Shown here piece after piece: positions 20,640-32,800 of a stretch of DNA of 64,000 bases (positions within the stretch are counted from its first letter, which is position 1; the number at the start of each line of letters is the position of its first letter). The notes beneath the pieces were generated by a model that had not been told where the DNA came from, made no database searches, and saw only the letters and a list, made by a program, of their open reading frames with translations. The stretch comes from Cryptomeria japonica (Eukaryota > Streptophyta > Pinopsida > Cupressales > Cupressaceae), in NCBI RefSeq assembly GCF_030272615.1, contig NC_081405.1, positions 315,106,541-315,170,540 of the forward strand, in the 5' to 3' direction. The position numbers and the translations under genes are program-made.

Positions 20640-22880
20640 AAATAGAAAGATGAATAAGTAATTGATAGTAGTTGTTAACATCATATGGTAGGTGATAAAA
20701 GTAAATTTATGAATATGGAAAGGTATGATGGGGGTATAGTAAGATTTGGAGATGATAAAGCTTATGTGATTCATGGTAGAGGTTCTATATCTTTTGATGG
20801 TAAGAATAATATTGATGATGTTTTTTATGTTGAAGGTTTAAAGCATAATCCTTTGAGTGTTGGATAGATGGTTGACAAGGGATATGGTTTTCAATTCAAG
20901 AATGGTAAATGCAATATTCTGAATGCCTCCGATATAGAGATTGCAACAGGGACTAAAACTAAAGGTAATATTTTTCACTTGAATGCCAGTAAGAAAATTT
21001 GCTTGATTGCTCAGATTGAGGAAAGTTGATTGTGGCATAGGAGGATGTGTCATGTTAATTTTAACTGCATGATAAGGGTAAGTTCTACTCAATATATTAG
21101 AGATTTTCCTAAGATTGTGAAGCCTTCTAATCCACTATGTAAATAATGTCAGTTGGGAAATAAAACAAGAACATCATTTCAAAGAAAGTTGTATACATCT
21201 AATGGACTATTAGAGCTTGTGAATACTGACTTGTGTGGTCTTACAAGAGTGAGAATCACGCAATGTGACAGGTATTTCATATTGCCAATTGATGAGTACT
21301 CTAGAATGATATGGGTGACTTTTATAAGGGACAAATCAAAAGCACTGGAGAAATTCAAGATTTTAAAAGCAAAGGTGGAGACTAAGACTGGGTTTAAGAA
21401 GAAGTGTTTAATATCTGACCGACGAGAATTATGTCTAGTGATTTTGATACATTTTATGAGAGGAATGGAATTAGAAGATCGTTATCTGCTTCTAGAACCC
21501 CTCAGTAGAATAGAGTTATTGATATGAAGAACAAAACAATCTTGGATGCTACTAGAACCATGTTGATTGAAGGAAATGTTGCACAAACCTTTTGGAAGGA
21601 ATTTGTTAGCACTGTTGTTTACACATTCAACTGGGTGCATATAAAAGGTGATTATGATAAGACTCCTTATGAGATATGGTTTCGTCATGTTCCTATAGTT
21701 AGATATTTCAAAAAAATTCGAAGAAACTGTTATATCAAATGAGATGAGGATATAGGAAATTTTGATGCAAGATGTGATGAAGGAATCTTCTTGGGATATT
21801 CTACTGAGAGAAAGGCCTATTGATGTTACAATAAGAGGTTGAAGAAGATAGTGGAAAGTGCGAATGTGAAGGTTGATGAAAAGTTTAGGAAGTGGATCAA
21901 AGCATGCAGATATGAGTTTGATGATCAAGATATTGTTTCTAATTCTGCACAGACTGAGATCCTAAAGCAAAATGCTCTGGTAGAGACAGTTAATCCAGAT
22001 ATTGTTGATGCCAATTAAGAAGTTCAAGAGCCCAAGAAACAGAATAATCTGAAGACTCTGAGGTATGTGAAATTGAATCATTCTAAGAATTAGATTATTG
22101 GTGATAAGAACAAAGGTGCGATGACTAGGAAAAGACTTTCTGCTAAAGAAATATACTTGATTTCTAAGATTGAGCCAAAAGATGTTGTTGAAGCATGTAA
22201 GGATGAGAATTGGAAAAAATCTACGGAGGAAGAGTTGAATCAGATAGAGAAGAACAACACTTGGGAGGTTGTTTGAGACCCAAAGGCAAGAATCTGATTG
22301 GTACTAAATGGGTGTTCTGAAATAAACTGAATGAAACTGGTGTAGTAAGAAACAAAGCAAGATTGGTGTGCAAGGGATGCACTTAGATGGAAGGTATTGA
22401 TTATGAGGAAACTTTTTCTCTTGTAGCTAAAATTCAAGCTATTACATTGTTGCCTACATATGTTGCTTAGAAGAATTTCAAGGTATATCAGATGGATGTC
22501 AAGTCAGCCTTTTTGAATGGTGATCTTGAGGAGGAAGTCTACATTGAGCAACCAGAAGGATTTTCATTATCAAATGAAGGAGATATGGTATGTAGATTGA
22601 AGAAAACATAGTATGGGCTAAAAAAAGCCGTTAGAGCCTAGTACACAAGATTAGATAAGTATTTGATGAAGTTGGGATTTTGTAATGGTACTGATGATAC
22701 TAACTTATACTTTAAGGTTGATAATAATAACATTTTGACTATTGAAGTGTTTGTGGATGAAATTATTTTTGGAGGAGATGATGATTTGAGTATGAAATTT
22801 GCTGGTGATATGCAAAAGGAATTTAAGATATTTATGATAGGTGAAATGAAAATTTTCTTAGGATTGCAAGATATTTATGA
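20640..22880 (+). pseudogene. Copia-1 pol: protease, integrase, partial RT
   Basis: Domains in copia order. The protease (about 20659-20867) has VIDSSC followed by a stop and HHMVGDK; the usual active-site DSG reads DSS. The GAG-pre-integrase/zinc region runs to about 21150 (LWHRRMCHVNFNC, with a stop at the C-x-x-C part). Integrase core (about 21200-21700) has VNTDLCGLTR and IDEYSRMIWVTF. RT (about 22130-22880) has EACKDENWKKSTEEELNQIE and FVDEIIFGGDD, where one catalytic Asp of F-x-DD is Glu. At least three frames are used and there are more than ten stops, many TAG/TGA. RT ends abruptly at GEMKIFLGLQ; the rest of RT and RNase H are deleted. Confidence 0.85.
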
Positions 22881-23656
22881 TTGTGTGGTATTTTTGGTGG
22901 TTTAACGTGGTGTGGTTGATCTTGCCAAGATTTCCGGTGGTGGTGCATGTTTCAGGAGTTCATTTAGGTTCATGTTATGTTGTCTATGACATTGTATTGG
23001 TCTAGTGGTTGATTTATCTATCGTGTGATGTAATTTTGTAATTAGGTGTTAAGGGTTTGGCTGACCTTGTAGTCAAGGTTGATGAATAGTATAAATGGGT
23101 GCAATATTCATGTAATTTGGTGGTTGTTGTTGAGTTTGCATTATTAGAGAGTGGTGTATGTATGATCAAGTTAATTCATCTTTCAGTGTGGTTTATTGAG
23201 AAAAGATTGGTGAAGGGCAGACATATCAACTTAACTAGAACTATCATCAGGCATTAACAAATGATATTTTTGCAGTTCATCTTAACTGGATTGTAGTCTG
23301 AATATTTTTATAAGGTAGTGAACCTTCCTTGAGGGTTGTAGCCTTCTGGATCATTTTAATTTGAGTAGTGAGCTCTAGGTTGTGTGTTGGAATGCATGTG
23401 CATTCCCCATTGTAATATGCACACATACTACTGCAAAGTATCATCTTATTGTGGATAGGTTCCCACCATGGGTTTTCCCTTAACCAGATTTTCCATGTAA
23501 AAAATATTGGTGTTATGTGCATTGTTGTTATTGTTGTTATCTTTATTTTTGTTGTAATTGATTAGATCTGAGATTGTGCTTAATTTGTTTAATATGGTGA
23601 AAACTAATTCACCCCCATCCCTCCCTATCAGTTTTCCTTCCTTACTGTTCCCAACA
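22880..23656 (+). repeat. Truncated 3' LTR of copia-1
   Basis: From about 22880 the sequence matches the 5' LTR from about 18755 on (GGTTGATCTTG, GGTGGTGCATGTTT, TATTGGTCTAGTGGTTGATTTA, CATTCCCCATTGTAATAT) and ends TTCCCAACA. The first part of the LTR and the PPT are missing; pol runs straight into it. Confidence 0.85.
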
Positions 23657-24260
23657 AGATTAATATTGAGAAGTTGTAGAAATAAAGGAGACATAAGAAG
23701 GATGGAGAGAATGAAAAAATTAAGGGGTCTCATTGAATTGACAAAGAGTCATAAAATAAATATAAACAATATGGAATAAACAAGAAGAGTGTAAATAGGG
23801 AGTTGAGTGTGTAATCATAGAAATCATAGAGAAATAAGATTGCATTAGTAGAGATGTAGAGTTGAATTCCTTAAATAATTAAATATGATTATTTCTTTGG
23901 GAATGTCATTTATTATTTAAATTTTATTTATCATTATGGTTATTGGCTATGAGATTGGGCTTATCTCAAATTTTTTTTTTTACTAGTAATAGCGATGATT
24001 TTATCGATAAATCGAGTATTGAACTGGCTCGAACTAGGTGGGGCTACAAATAGGGAGCCACCTCCCCTAGTTCAAACTCACCCTAACAGGTCAGTGAAAA
24101 CAATGCTTAAAAATCTCCCCACTCTCTTGAGCTCCAACGATCATGTTGAAACTTCCTTCTTTAGCTCTCCTATCTCTCTTGAATTGAAATTGTATCCATC
24201 CTCTCTAGCTATTTCCAATGACTTCAAGATAGAAGCATCTAAAAACTCCTTCCCTCCTAC
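23657..24260. other. Spacer, no gene seen
   Basis: AT-rich sequence with a short T run near 23970. From about 24000 the sequence is less AT-rich and probably belongs to the tail of the minus-strand LINE ORF1 that follows. Confidence 0.5.
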
Positions 24261-25366
24261 CTATAGATTATGTAGACTAGTGGAGCATTCATTAATCACC
24301 CCTATGGCATACCCCATTATTGAGCTAGGATTAACCTTGGACTCCCGCAATTCTATACTCCCTTCTAGAGAAATACTTTTATCTACAATAGAACAATATC
24401 TATACACCTTAGCATTGTCTTTCACCATGGTACTGAAACCCCCTATAACTCCCAATGAGCCTGAGGATTTCTCAATTTCTATACCCTTGACATCATTGTG
24501 CCCATCACACAAACCCAGAGTGGTATTTTGATTCACTTCCACCTTTTCAACCGTGTAATATTGTGGAGACACATCTTTCCACCAAGATGAAGGATTCATC
24601 AACTATGTTTGTCACAAAAAACAACATTATGATAAACTTTAAAATACCTCCTACATAAAAAAAATGAACCCCTTCAAAATCCACATGCTAAACCCCGCAA
24701 TCTTTCAAGGTTTGAATTGAAATATCTAGTGGAGGTTCCTTAGACACATCCATCTCCACCAAAATCTGAGAAAAATTGGTATTTGAATTTACCTAAAGAA
24801 TTCCCAATAGCTTCAAAGAAATAATCAAACTAAAATTGCATGAGAAGATTTGGGAGTTTGACCCATAGAGGAATTTGCTCAAAGGATTCCAGCATAGGGT
24901 TAAAAGTCGGGTACCATGGTTTCAACAACAACAGATGACTATCCTCCCAAGACCATTGACTATCACGAGGAATCTTATTCATATCCTTCTCTTTTAAAAA
25001 AAAAAACCACAGAAAAAACATGAACATGTGGATAGATCTGCACACACCCATCCATGAGAGGTTCCCAATGAACAAAAATCCATTGGTGAAGATTCCCTAA
25101 ACTTGGCCATAACCCTCTAAAATAGCCGATTAGCCCTAACCCTAAAAAACCAATTCATTATGTTCTACCTCTTTCTCCATTTGAACCATAGTCAGGTTAA
25201 CTGTGACTGACTTTTCAATTGATTGCACTGTTGCAGAGGAGTCATTGTTGCTAGCCCCATGAGATGACTTATTCGCTTGAAGCTCAAGCTGACGAACCCA
25301 CTCATTTCTTTGAAAGTTGTTCTTAAATCTTTTACCCTATACAACACCTGAAATAGAGCCATTCAT
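24261..25366 (-). pseudogene. LINE ORF1 remnant (DUF4283 plus CCHC-type knuckle)
   Basis: ORF1 of plant L1-type LINEs is an RNA-binding protein with a DUF4283 domain and a zf-CCHC_4 knuckle. On the minus strand, from a possible ATG at 25366, the following can be read across several frames: GLWPSLGNLHQWIFVHW, RDSQWSWEDSHLLLLKPWYP, FNPMLESFEQIPLWVKLPNL (about 24915-24840), SIGNSLGKF, ILVEMDVSKEPPLDIS and DCGV-stop-HVDFEGVHF, then CRRYFKVYHNVVFCDK (about 24640-24600), and a tail of about 110 residues down to 24261. The order of motifs matches the family well; frameshifts and stops make it dead. ORF2 is absent here. Confidence 0.8.
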
Positions 25367-25379
25367 GGATCGATCCCTG

Positions 25380-26100
25380 AACCCTTGTCCATGCCATTAC
25401 CTGATCCTATGCTCTCAAAACTAACTGCTCTCATCGTATCACCATTGTGAGTGCCTAGAAAATATCTCTCGGTACCACCGTTTCATTCCACAGAGGCCCA
25501 AATCATACGCGAAAAGGTCTGGGAACACCTTGCAAATCGCCTCGCTCTTGTACGAGCCCTAGCCACCAAATATTAAATTGATATTTAAGCCGATAGGCTT
25601 TTAGTGGGGGAATTTATGCCTGGAAATTTGTCAACCTTTCGATAGCCCATTGGAAAAACTCGCTTCCGGCCGACGGCATTCCACTAGCCCATCTGAAAAA
25701 GTACCCCACGTCTTCCAAGTATTTATCGCTAGAGTTAACTCATTCGCATTGGCGACGGATCATGTCAGCGGAGTATTATGTTTTGCATGAGATGTATGCA
25801 ACACATCTTTGAAGTGTTTATGGCCGAAGTTAATTCATGTGCATTGAACATCATTGTATTACCAGGGCGGACATTAATACCTCTGTTTTCTGTCGGAGCC
25901 ATTCACAGAGGTCGAATTTGTTTTTGAGGTACAGTAGGTCTTCAAAGTGTTCATGACCGAAGTTAAGCTGGAGCCATTCGTAGAGGTTGAATTGCTTTTG
26001 GAGGTGGGTGTTGTTTGGAGCGGAGCGATCGCGAGAAGGAGCAGATTAGTTGTTTTGTGGTAAGGTTTGTCCGCTATTTCCTATTTTTGCATAGACTTTA
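25380..26100. repeat. GC-richer segment with three diverged short repeats
   Basis: Base composition rises relative to the flanks. A word like CTTCAAAGTGTTCATGACCGAAGTTAA recurs at about 25709 (diverged), 25808 and 25932. GGAGCCATTC.CAGAGGT.GAATT recurs at about 25890 and 25975. There is a donor-like GTAAGG at 26061. No reading frame of note. It could be the 5' region of the LINE on the minus strand or a fragment of host sequence; I cannot decide. Confidence 0.5.
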
Positions 26101-27440
26101 TGAATTTTTGCAATCTATTGTGAGTTTTACTGTTTGTTTATTAGGAGGATAAGGACCTTCAGGAAAAGTGCGTGTTTCAATTTTTTAAGGGTTTTAAGGA
26201 AAAATGCCTGTTTGTTTCGATTTTTCTAAGGGTTTTATATACATAGCTCTAGTTTGCATGGCATCACTTTTGGTTTGAAATTGGAAGTCATTAGTGGTTG
26301 TGCCTATTGTAACATGCCTAATTTGTCCACCAGAGATTCCACTCATCTTTTTTTTCTTTCTCACCGTGTTTGCCTTGAAGGTGTGGTCCGTCTAAAGGCT
26401 GCTCTCCACACCTTCCATTGTTGTTGCCTCCATAGAACATAAAGCTACTCGTCGAGATTGCAATAGGGAAGAAACTAGCCGAGAAAGAAATTTATATTGA
26501 TTGAATTCCTAATTGTTCACGATGACAGTAAAGAATATATCAAACTTTTTCTATCATAGTCAAGATTACTTTGATGAAAAGGTCAACTTTAGCTTCTGGG
26601 AAGATTCGACCTTGTTTCTTCTCTCTTGCAATCTTGACAAGTAGCTTTGTATTCTAGTAAATATATAAGTCTCAGCTAATACATGAAAATAGGTGAAGAT
26701 ATAAACTACCACCAAATGGAGAGAAGGAAAAAATGTTTAAAGTGCTCACCAAATCTATGTGCGGCTCCTTTGCATATAGCAGATAAATCTATTGTTTCTC
26801 CAACTGTCATCTCTCCTACATGTAACTAGATTTGTTGTAGATAAATTTATTCTGCATGTAAGTAGATTTTTTTTAGGGACAAACTTCTACAGCTTATGGT
26901 CATTGTAAGTGATTTCACCCCTCACCTAATCATTCAAAGCTGGTTAGGTGAACACCTTTTAATTTGATTCTCAAACAACATAAAATACAATAAAAAGGTA
27001 ACATCAAGATAGACTCTAATTTCCCAACCAAAGATGGCAACGGTGTTGTATTTCCGGATACAGGGGAACCCAATAACAAAGTCATCCTTTTATAAAGAAA
27101 CACATATACATAAGGTTTTAATACAACACTTTCAAGCAGAGACTCACTATTCAATTTCACATTTATTGATATAGAAATATATCAAAATCGTAGGATTCAT
27201 AATATATGTAAGAGGCAGAAATCAAATACTCCATTGTTACAATATTTAGGCTGGGCTTAACGAGCACACCCTAAGTGTTGATTAAGGTAGCCAATGTGGA
27301 ATCTGTTGCCCTCCTACTTGTAATTAACTCGTGTTGTTTGGTAAATGTCTATGAAATTGAGCTTTTAAATGTCTTGCCCACTTGTACATGACAAGTTGTT
27401 GTGCTATAGAGTAAATGGCCTAAAAGCATGAATGATATAG
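26101..27440. other. Spacer, no gene seen
   Basis: AT-rich sequence without domain matches, LTR edges or clear repeats. Confidence 0.5.
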
Positions 27441-27648
27441 GAGTTTAGTAACAGATTGTAGTTGGAAATACTCTGGTAGATGATGAATGTGAGCTGCTTG
27501 GCTGAATTATTCTTTGTTTAAGGTTTAGCAAGGATAGTTCAAGGGTAGATAAGGAAGCATAGTGCACATAACACAGTAACATTGACATTTGATCATCTCC
27601 AAACACGGAGTCTATAGTCAACCCTTGCAAATATGTGGTGTCAATGTA

Positions 27649-27720
27649 GAATTGCCTATCTTTGAAGAGTTGCCTATCGATGTAGAATTACCTTTCAATG
27701 TACAATTGCCTATCTTTCAA
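27649..27720 (+). repeat. 18-bp minisatellite, four units (copy 1)
   Basis: Four consecutive 18-bp units of the type GAATTGCCTATCTTTGAA; in frame they would give hexapeptides such as ELPIFE, ELPIDV, ELPFNV and QLPIFQ. The frame is not part of a recognisable protein. Confidence 0.9.
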
Positions 27721-28776
27721 AAACCTCTACAACTTGATCTGCATAATTTCAACATAAGATACAATAAAAAGTTGAAAGAATAGAAAAGAAAAAAATCATC
27801 AACGCAGTGGTAAGGAACTTGAAAGCTATCTTTCAAAAACCTCTACAAGTTGATCTACTTCATTTCAACATAAGATACAATAAAAGTTGAAAGAATATCA
27901 AAGTAAAAAAAAATCGTCAAGGTAGTGGTAAGGAACTTGAAAGATGCAGTTAATAGGTAAGGAACTTGAAAGCTATCTTTCAAAAACCTCTACAAGTTGA
28001 TCTACTTCATTTCAACATAAGATACAATAAAAGTTGAAAGAATATCAAAGTAAAAAAAATCATCAAGGTAGTGGTAAGGAAGTTGAAAGATGCAGTTAAT
28101 AGGGTCAATAGGGCAGACCCACTTCGTAGATTACATAATTTGCAGTTTAGAAAAAAAGAGGAATCTATGCTTGTTTTCATGTTAACACTTCTATATGTTT
28201 CTCCTTCAACTTGCTTGCCACTGCCTTGGCGATTTCTCTCTTTTATGTTCTTTCAACTTTTATTTTGTCTTGCATTTAAATTAAGTAGACCAATTTGTGA
28301 AGGTTTTTGAAATATGGAGTTGTTACAAAGGAGGCTCGCTCATAGGGTTTTTAGAATATGCGCTATCATTGCAAAAATCCCCACTTCCTATATTTTCTTA
28401 ACTGTCCACACCCTTTTAGAATGGAATCAACATTAATTAGCCTCGATAGATATAATCTACAAAAACAATCATTTTTCATACTACCCTTCACTAACATTGG
28501 CTGATAGATCTTACTATTTTTTTAAGCATTAGAATGATTGTAACCTTTGGTTGCATATATTTTAAAGACGGCCATATAAAAATTCATGGAAACATTATAA
28601 GGATAAGGAAGCACAGTGTGCATAACACAGTAACCTTGATATGTGAGCTCAATCATGGGATTTTTTTAAGCAAAAAAAAACATCTTTCATTGCTTTATCT
28701 TCTACTCAAAAAACATTTGATCATCTCCAAACATGGAGTCTATAGTCAACCCTTTCAAATATGTGGTGTGAATGTA

Positions 28777-28848
28777 GAGTTACCTATCTCTGGAGAGTTG
28801 CCTATCGATGTAGAATTACCTTTCAATGTAGAATTGCCTATCTTTCAA
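28777..28848 (+). repeat. 18-bp minisatellite, four units (copy 2)
   Basis: Same four-unit structure as 27649-27720, within the larger duplication (offset 1,128 bp). Confidence 0.9.
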
Positions 28849-29079
28849 AAACCTCTACAACTTGATCTACTTAATTTCAACATAAGATACAATAAAAGTT
28901 CAAAGAATATCAAAGAAAAAAATTGTGAATGCAGTAGTAAGGAACTTGAAAGATGCAGTTAATAGAGTGAATAGGACAGACCCACTTCATAGATTTTTCT
29001 TTGATGTTCTTTCAACTTTTATTGTGCCTGCAAACATGCAGTTTATACTCGACTCTTGGAAATATGTGGTGTCAATGTA

Positions 29080-29151
29080 CAATTACCTATCTTTCGACAG
29101 TTGGCTATGGATGTGGTGTTACCTATCAGTGTAGAATTACCTATCTTTCAA
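29080..29151 (+). repeat. 18-bp minisatellite, four units (copy 3, more diverged)
   Basis: Third copy (offset 303 from copy 2), with more substitutions in the middle two units. Like the others it is followed by AAAACCTCTACA. Confidence 0.85.
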
Positions 29152-29820
29152 AAACCTCTACAAGTTTATCTTCTTCATTTCAACATAAGATACAATAAAA
29201 GTTGAAAGAATATCAAAGTAAATAAATCGTCAAGGCAGTGGTAAGGAAGTTGAAAGATGCAGTTAATAGAGTCAATAGGGCACACCCACTTCATAGTTTA
29301 CAAAATTTGTAGTTTAGAAAAAAAGAGGAATCTATGCTTCTTTTCATGTTAACGCTTCCATGTGTTTCTCCTTCAACTTGCTTGCCACTACGTTTGTGAT
29401 TTCTTTCTTTTATGTTCTTTCGCCTTTTATTTTGTCTTGCATTGAAATTAAGTACCCCAAGTTGTAGAGGTTTTTGAAATATGGAGTTGTTACAGAGGAG
29501 GCTCACCAATAGGGTTCTCAGAATATGCACTATCATTGAAAAAGTCCCGCTTCATGGCTTTTATATAGTCAATAGGTCAGACCCACTTCATAGATTTTAG
29601 AATTTGCAGTTTGCAAAAAAAGAGCAATCCATGGTTGTTTTCATGTTCACACTTATATAAGTTTCTCCTTCAACTTCCTTGCCACTGCCTTGGCAATCTT
29701 TTCCTTTGAAGTTATTTCAAATTTTATTATATCTTATGTTGAAATTAAGTAGAACAAGTTGTAGATGTTTTCAAAATATGGAGATATTGCAAAGCAGACT
29801 AACTCATAGGATTTTTCAGA

Positions 29821-32800
29821 ATATGCACTATCATTGAGAATGACCCGTTTCATGGACTTTTTAGAAATGCATAGATTAAACAAAGAGAAATCCATGATAG
29901 CTCACAGCATGAGCAGTTGCAGTCTACACCATCCGATCAATTGCCAAACCAATTGATGCACTTTGCAGCTTCATTGCGAGGCACAAGAGCTTATTGGAAT
30001 AGATCCCGCAAAGATCTCACTATAATGGTCCACCAATTGGGAGCTCCTACATTGTTCTTCACACTGAGTGCAGCTAATACAAAATGGCCTGAGCGACATA
30101 GATTGTTTCCAGCTAACTCCTCTTCAGAATTCCAATCCACAAAGAAAAAATTTATATAAAACATTGTCCACAACCCGCACATTATAGCATTGTTCTTACA
30201 TTTTAGATTCACAATATTTCATGAGGAGATTATTGACAAAGTTTTGAAATCAAAAGACCATTGGTACAGGTACGAATGGCAACATCGTGGCTCCGCACAT
30301 ATACATGGGTTTCTTTGGTTGCCAAATGCACCTAATATGGATAGTTTAGACTGGTCTAACTATGATGTTGTCCAAATAGCTAAGTCCTTTTTTGATAGGT
30401 ATGTTATAGCATGGAATCCTCGCAACCAAGTTGCCTGAGAAAATAGACTGCACACTGCTTCATTGTTTGATCTATGCATGGCTAATACAAACCAAATTCT
30501 ATCTACTGACCCTCTATCTAATTATGAGGAGCTCGTCAATGTTGTTCAGTGGCATACAAAATGCTCTACTCATACTTGCTTGAAAAAAAAAGGCCCAGCC
30601 CTTCATTCTCGCTATAGAGCCCCTTGGCCCGAGCAAGATCTTTCAACTTTGATTATTGATACTGACCGCAAGCCATGTTATGCACTAGCAAGAAATGACA
30701 ATCATTTAAATATTCACAACCCAATCATGTTGGTAATATGGCGTGCAAATGTTGATTGCCAGCTTGTTTGTTCCAAAAAGGCGGTTTTGCAATATATCTC
30801 CAAATATGCTTCAAAAATAGAACAAAAGTCAGAAGGCTATGTTGACATGCTAAAGAAAATAGATGCTACAACTAATATGCAAGATACCATCTTGCTAGCA
30901 TACTAGAAATTCATGATGGGGATAGTTGCTGATTGAGACATCAGCACACAAGAAACTTGCCATATGTTGCAAAAACTACCATTGATCAATCGTAGCCGTC
31001 ATTTTGTCTCTCTTAATGTTAGCAGGAAGGTCCTCCATCATATTGCTGATCAAAATGACAATCCTGAACTTTGCAAATCTTATATTTCCGCTTATATGGA
31101 AAGACCTATTGAATTGGAAAAAGTCTCGCTGATAGAATCAACTCAACAATTTTCATACAATAGCCAACCTAAGAAGCATAAATGGCAAAATCTGCAAAAA
31201 CAAGCAATGGTCAATGTTTACCCACAATTTAAAACCTCTCCAAGTGAGGTTGATGATAACTTTGAAGCCTATTGTTGGAGTGAGCTACTATTATATAAGC
31301 CCTTTCATCATATTCCAACAGATATAGGTACATCGCCAGACCAAATCATTGCAAATTGGAAGCCGTTGTACATGCATGGTTACATGCGTTGGCATATTCA
31401 TAGAATAGAACAAGAATAAACAATAGATAATGATGCAGACTCTGATGATAATTCTTTCTTGCATTCACACAATGAAGACCAGTATGAATGGGAGTACCTT
31501 TCACAAATGGGCGCTTCTAACAAAATCAACATAAATGATCTCCAAATGCTGGGTAGATGCGATTACGATATTAACTTTGATTCAACTGAACCTCCTCCCA
31601 CTAGTCCCCTTCATCTTACTACTATTACCTTCATTTCCATAAATAAAATAAATTGCTAGCCTTCCCTTCTGCAACCACCTTCTTCTACCACCGCCACATT
31701 CCCCTTGGCAGCAAAATAAAAAGTTGCACTTGACCTCATTCTTGCCCATTATGCATCTCATCAACCCATACCACCTCTCCATATGATTATACAAGGCATT
31801 GCAAGTACTAGCAAATCCTATTTGATAAAATGCATTATAAACAAACTTAACCTTTCCGCAAATCCAGAGCACAATCCTTTGCTTGTCCTTGCCCCAACCA
31901 GTGTTTCTATATATAATATCCAAGCAACAAAAATCCATGTTGCACTGCGCATCTCCCTTAGAGATATGCAACCTTTCACAAGACAATCTTTGATGTTCTT
32001 CCAAGAATAATGCAAACAATTACAATATATACTAATTGATGAGATGAGCTTTTTGGGTCCTAAATTACTTTTGAAAATTGACAGTAGATTGCGTCAGGCA
32101 TTCCCTCACCGACAGCATGAACCATTTGGAGGTGTCTCAATCATCCTTGTAGGGGACCTCAGGCAACTACCTCCTGTGATGGACAAGCCTTTGTATGCAT
32201 CACATTCTACAGCCCTTGCATTATGGTGCTCCTTCCAAACTGTGGTTACCTTGGATACAAGTTTCCGGCAGCAAGGTGCCTCATATATCCAACAACAATT
32301 TCGTGCAATCTTGCAGAACATTAGGAATGCCAATGCACTCCAAACAAATTGGGAAGCTCTTATGTCTCGATCCTCTGCTAAACTAGCTGTTGAACACAAC
32401 AAGGAATTTGACAGTTCAATTCATTTATTTGCAACAAATGCATTAGCAAAACACCACAATACTAAAAGGTTAAAACAATTGCACTTGCCTATTGCACAAT
32501 GCCTCGCTCAAGTTCCAAGGCAAACAAACATTGCATATGATAATGATGACCAACTCCCTTCTGAAATACTCCTCTCCGTCAATGAACAAGTAATGTTAAT
32601 TGCTAATCTATGGATACAAGCTAGTTTTGTGAATGGCTCATTAGGACAAATCAAATCCATTGTCTATGATACAGATTCTAAACCTCCTGACTTACCAAAG
32701 TACGTGGTTGTTGAGTTCAAAAATTATACTAGACCTCATTGGGACTATGCAAATTCAAAGTTTGTCCCTATACCTCCTATTACTCGAGGTGGCCACACTC

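Larger units (their letters stand above)
10372..23656 (+). mobile_element. Copia-1: Ty1/copia element with a nested insertion and a 3' deletion
   Basis: The 5' LTR is inferred as 10372-10603 plus 18434-19523 (about 1.32 kb: TGTTGCTTC... to ...GCCAACA), split by the gag-only element. It is followed by a PBS at 19526, gag from 19580, then zinc knuckle, protease, integrase and part of RT. RT breaks off near 22880 and runs directly into a 3' LTR lacking about its first 550 bp. No clean target duplication is seen: GATAT before 10372, AGATT after 23656. Many stops and several frameshifts make it long dead. The left edge is inferred from resemblance to the LTR starts of the copia elements at 46972 and 55048. 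Confidence 0.75.
27591..29820 (+). repeat. Block of nested direct and inverted duplications
   Basis: A unit 'cctctacaa[c/g]ttgatct...atttcaacataagatacaataaaagttgaaagaa' occurs at about 27724, 27839, 27989, 28852 and 29154. Its inverse complement, ending in 'aggtttttgaaatatgg', occurs at about 28244-28310, 29414-29486 and 29709-29785. A longer unit (starting 'agtcaatagggcagacccacttc', with 'tttctccttcaacttgcttgccact') occurs at about 28100, 29268 and 29566. The inverted copies are followed each time by 'agaatatgc[a/g]ctatcattg', which at 29821 becomes part of the Helitron reading frame. So the block seems to consist of repeated duplications of the sequence just upstream of, and including the edge of, the Helitron gene. 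Confidence 0.85.

Noticed and set aside
10367-23661. Target duplication for copia-1
   Set aside because: GATAT on the left and AGATT on the right do not match cleanly, so none is claimed.
24406-24420. TCTATACAC as a Helitron 5' end
   Set aside because: It lies inside the LINE ORF1 remnant; TC plus a short word is too weak to call.
27445-29536. Small frames in the duplication block with ELPIDV-type repeats
   Set aside because: Frames follow the 18-bp repeat and stop soon after; no family, no consistent start.
27591-29820. CRISPR-like array
   Set aside because: Repeats are duplicated, inverted and of mixed size, with no regular spacers; the genome is a plant's.
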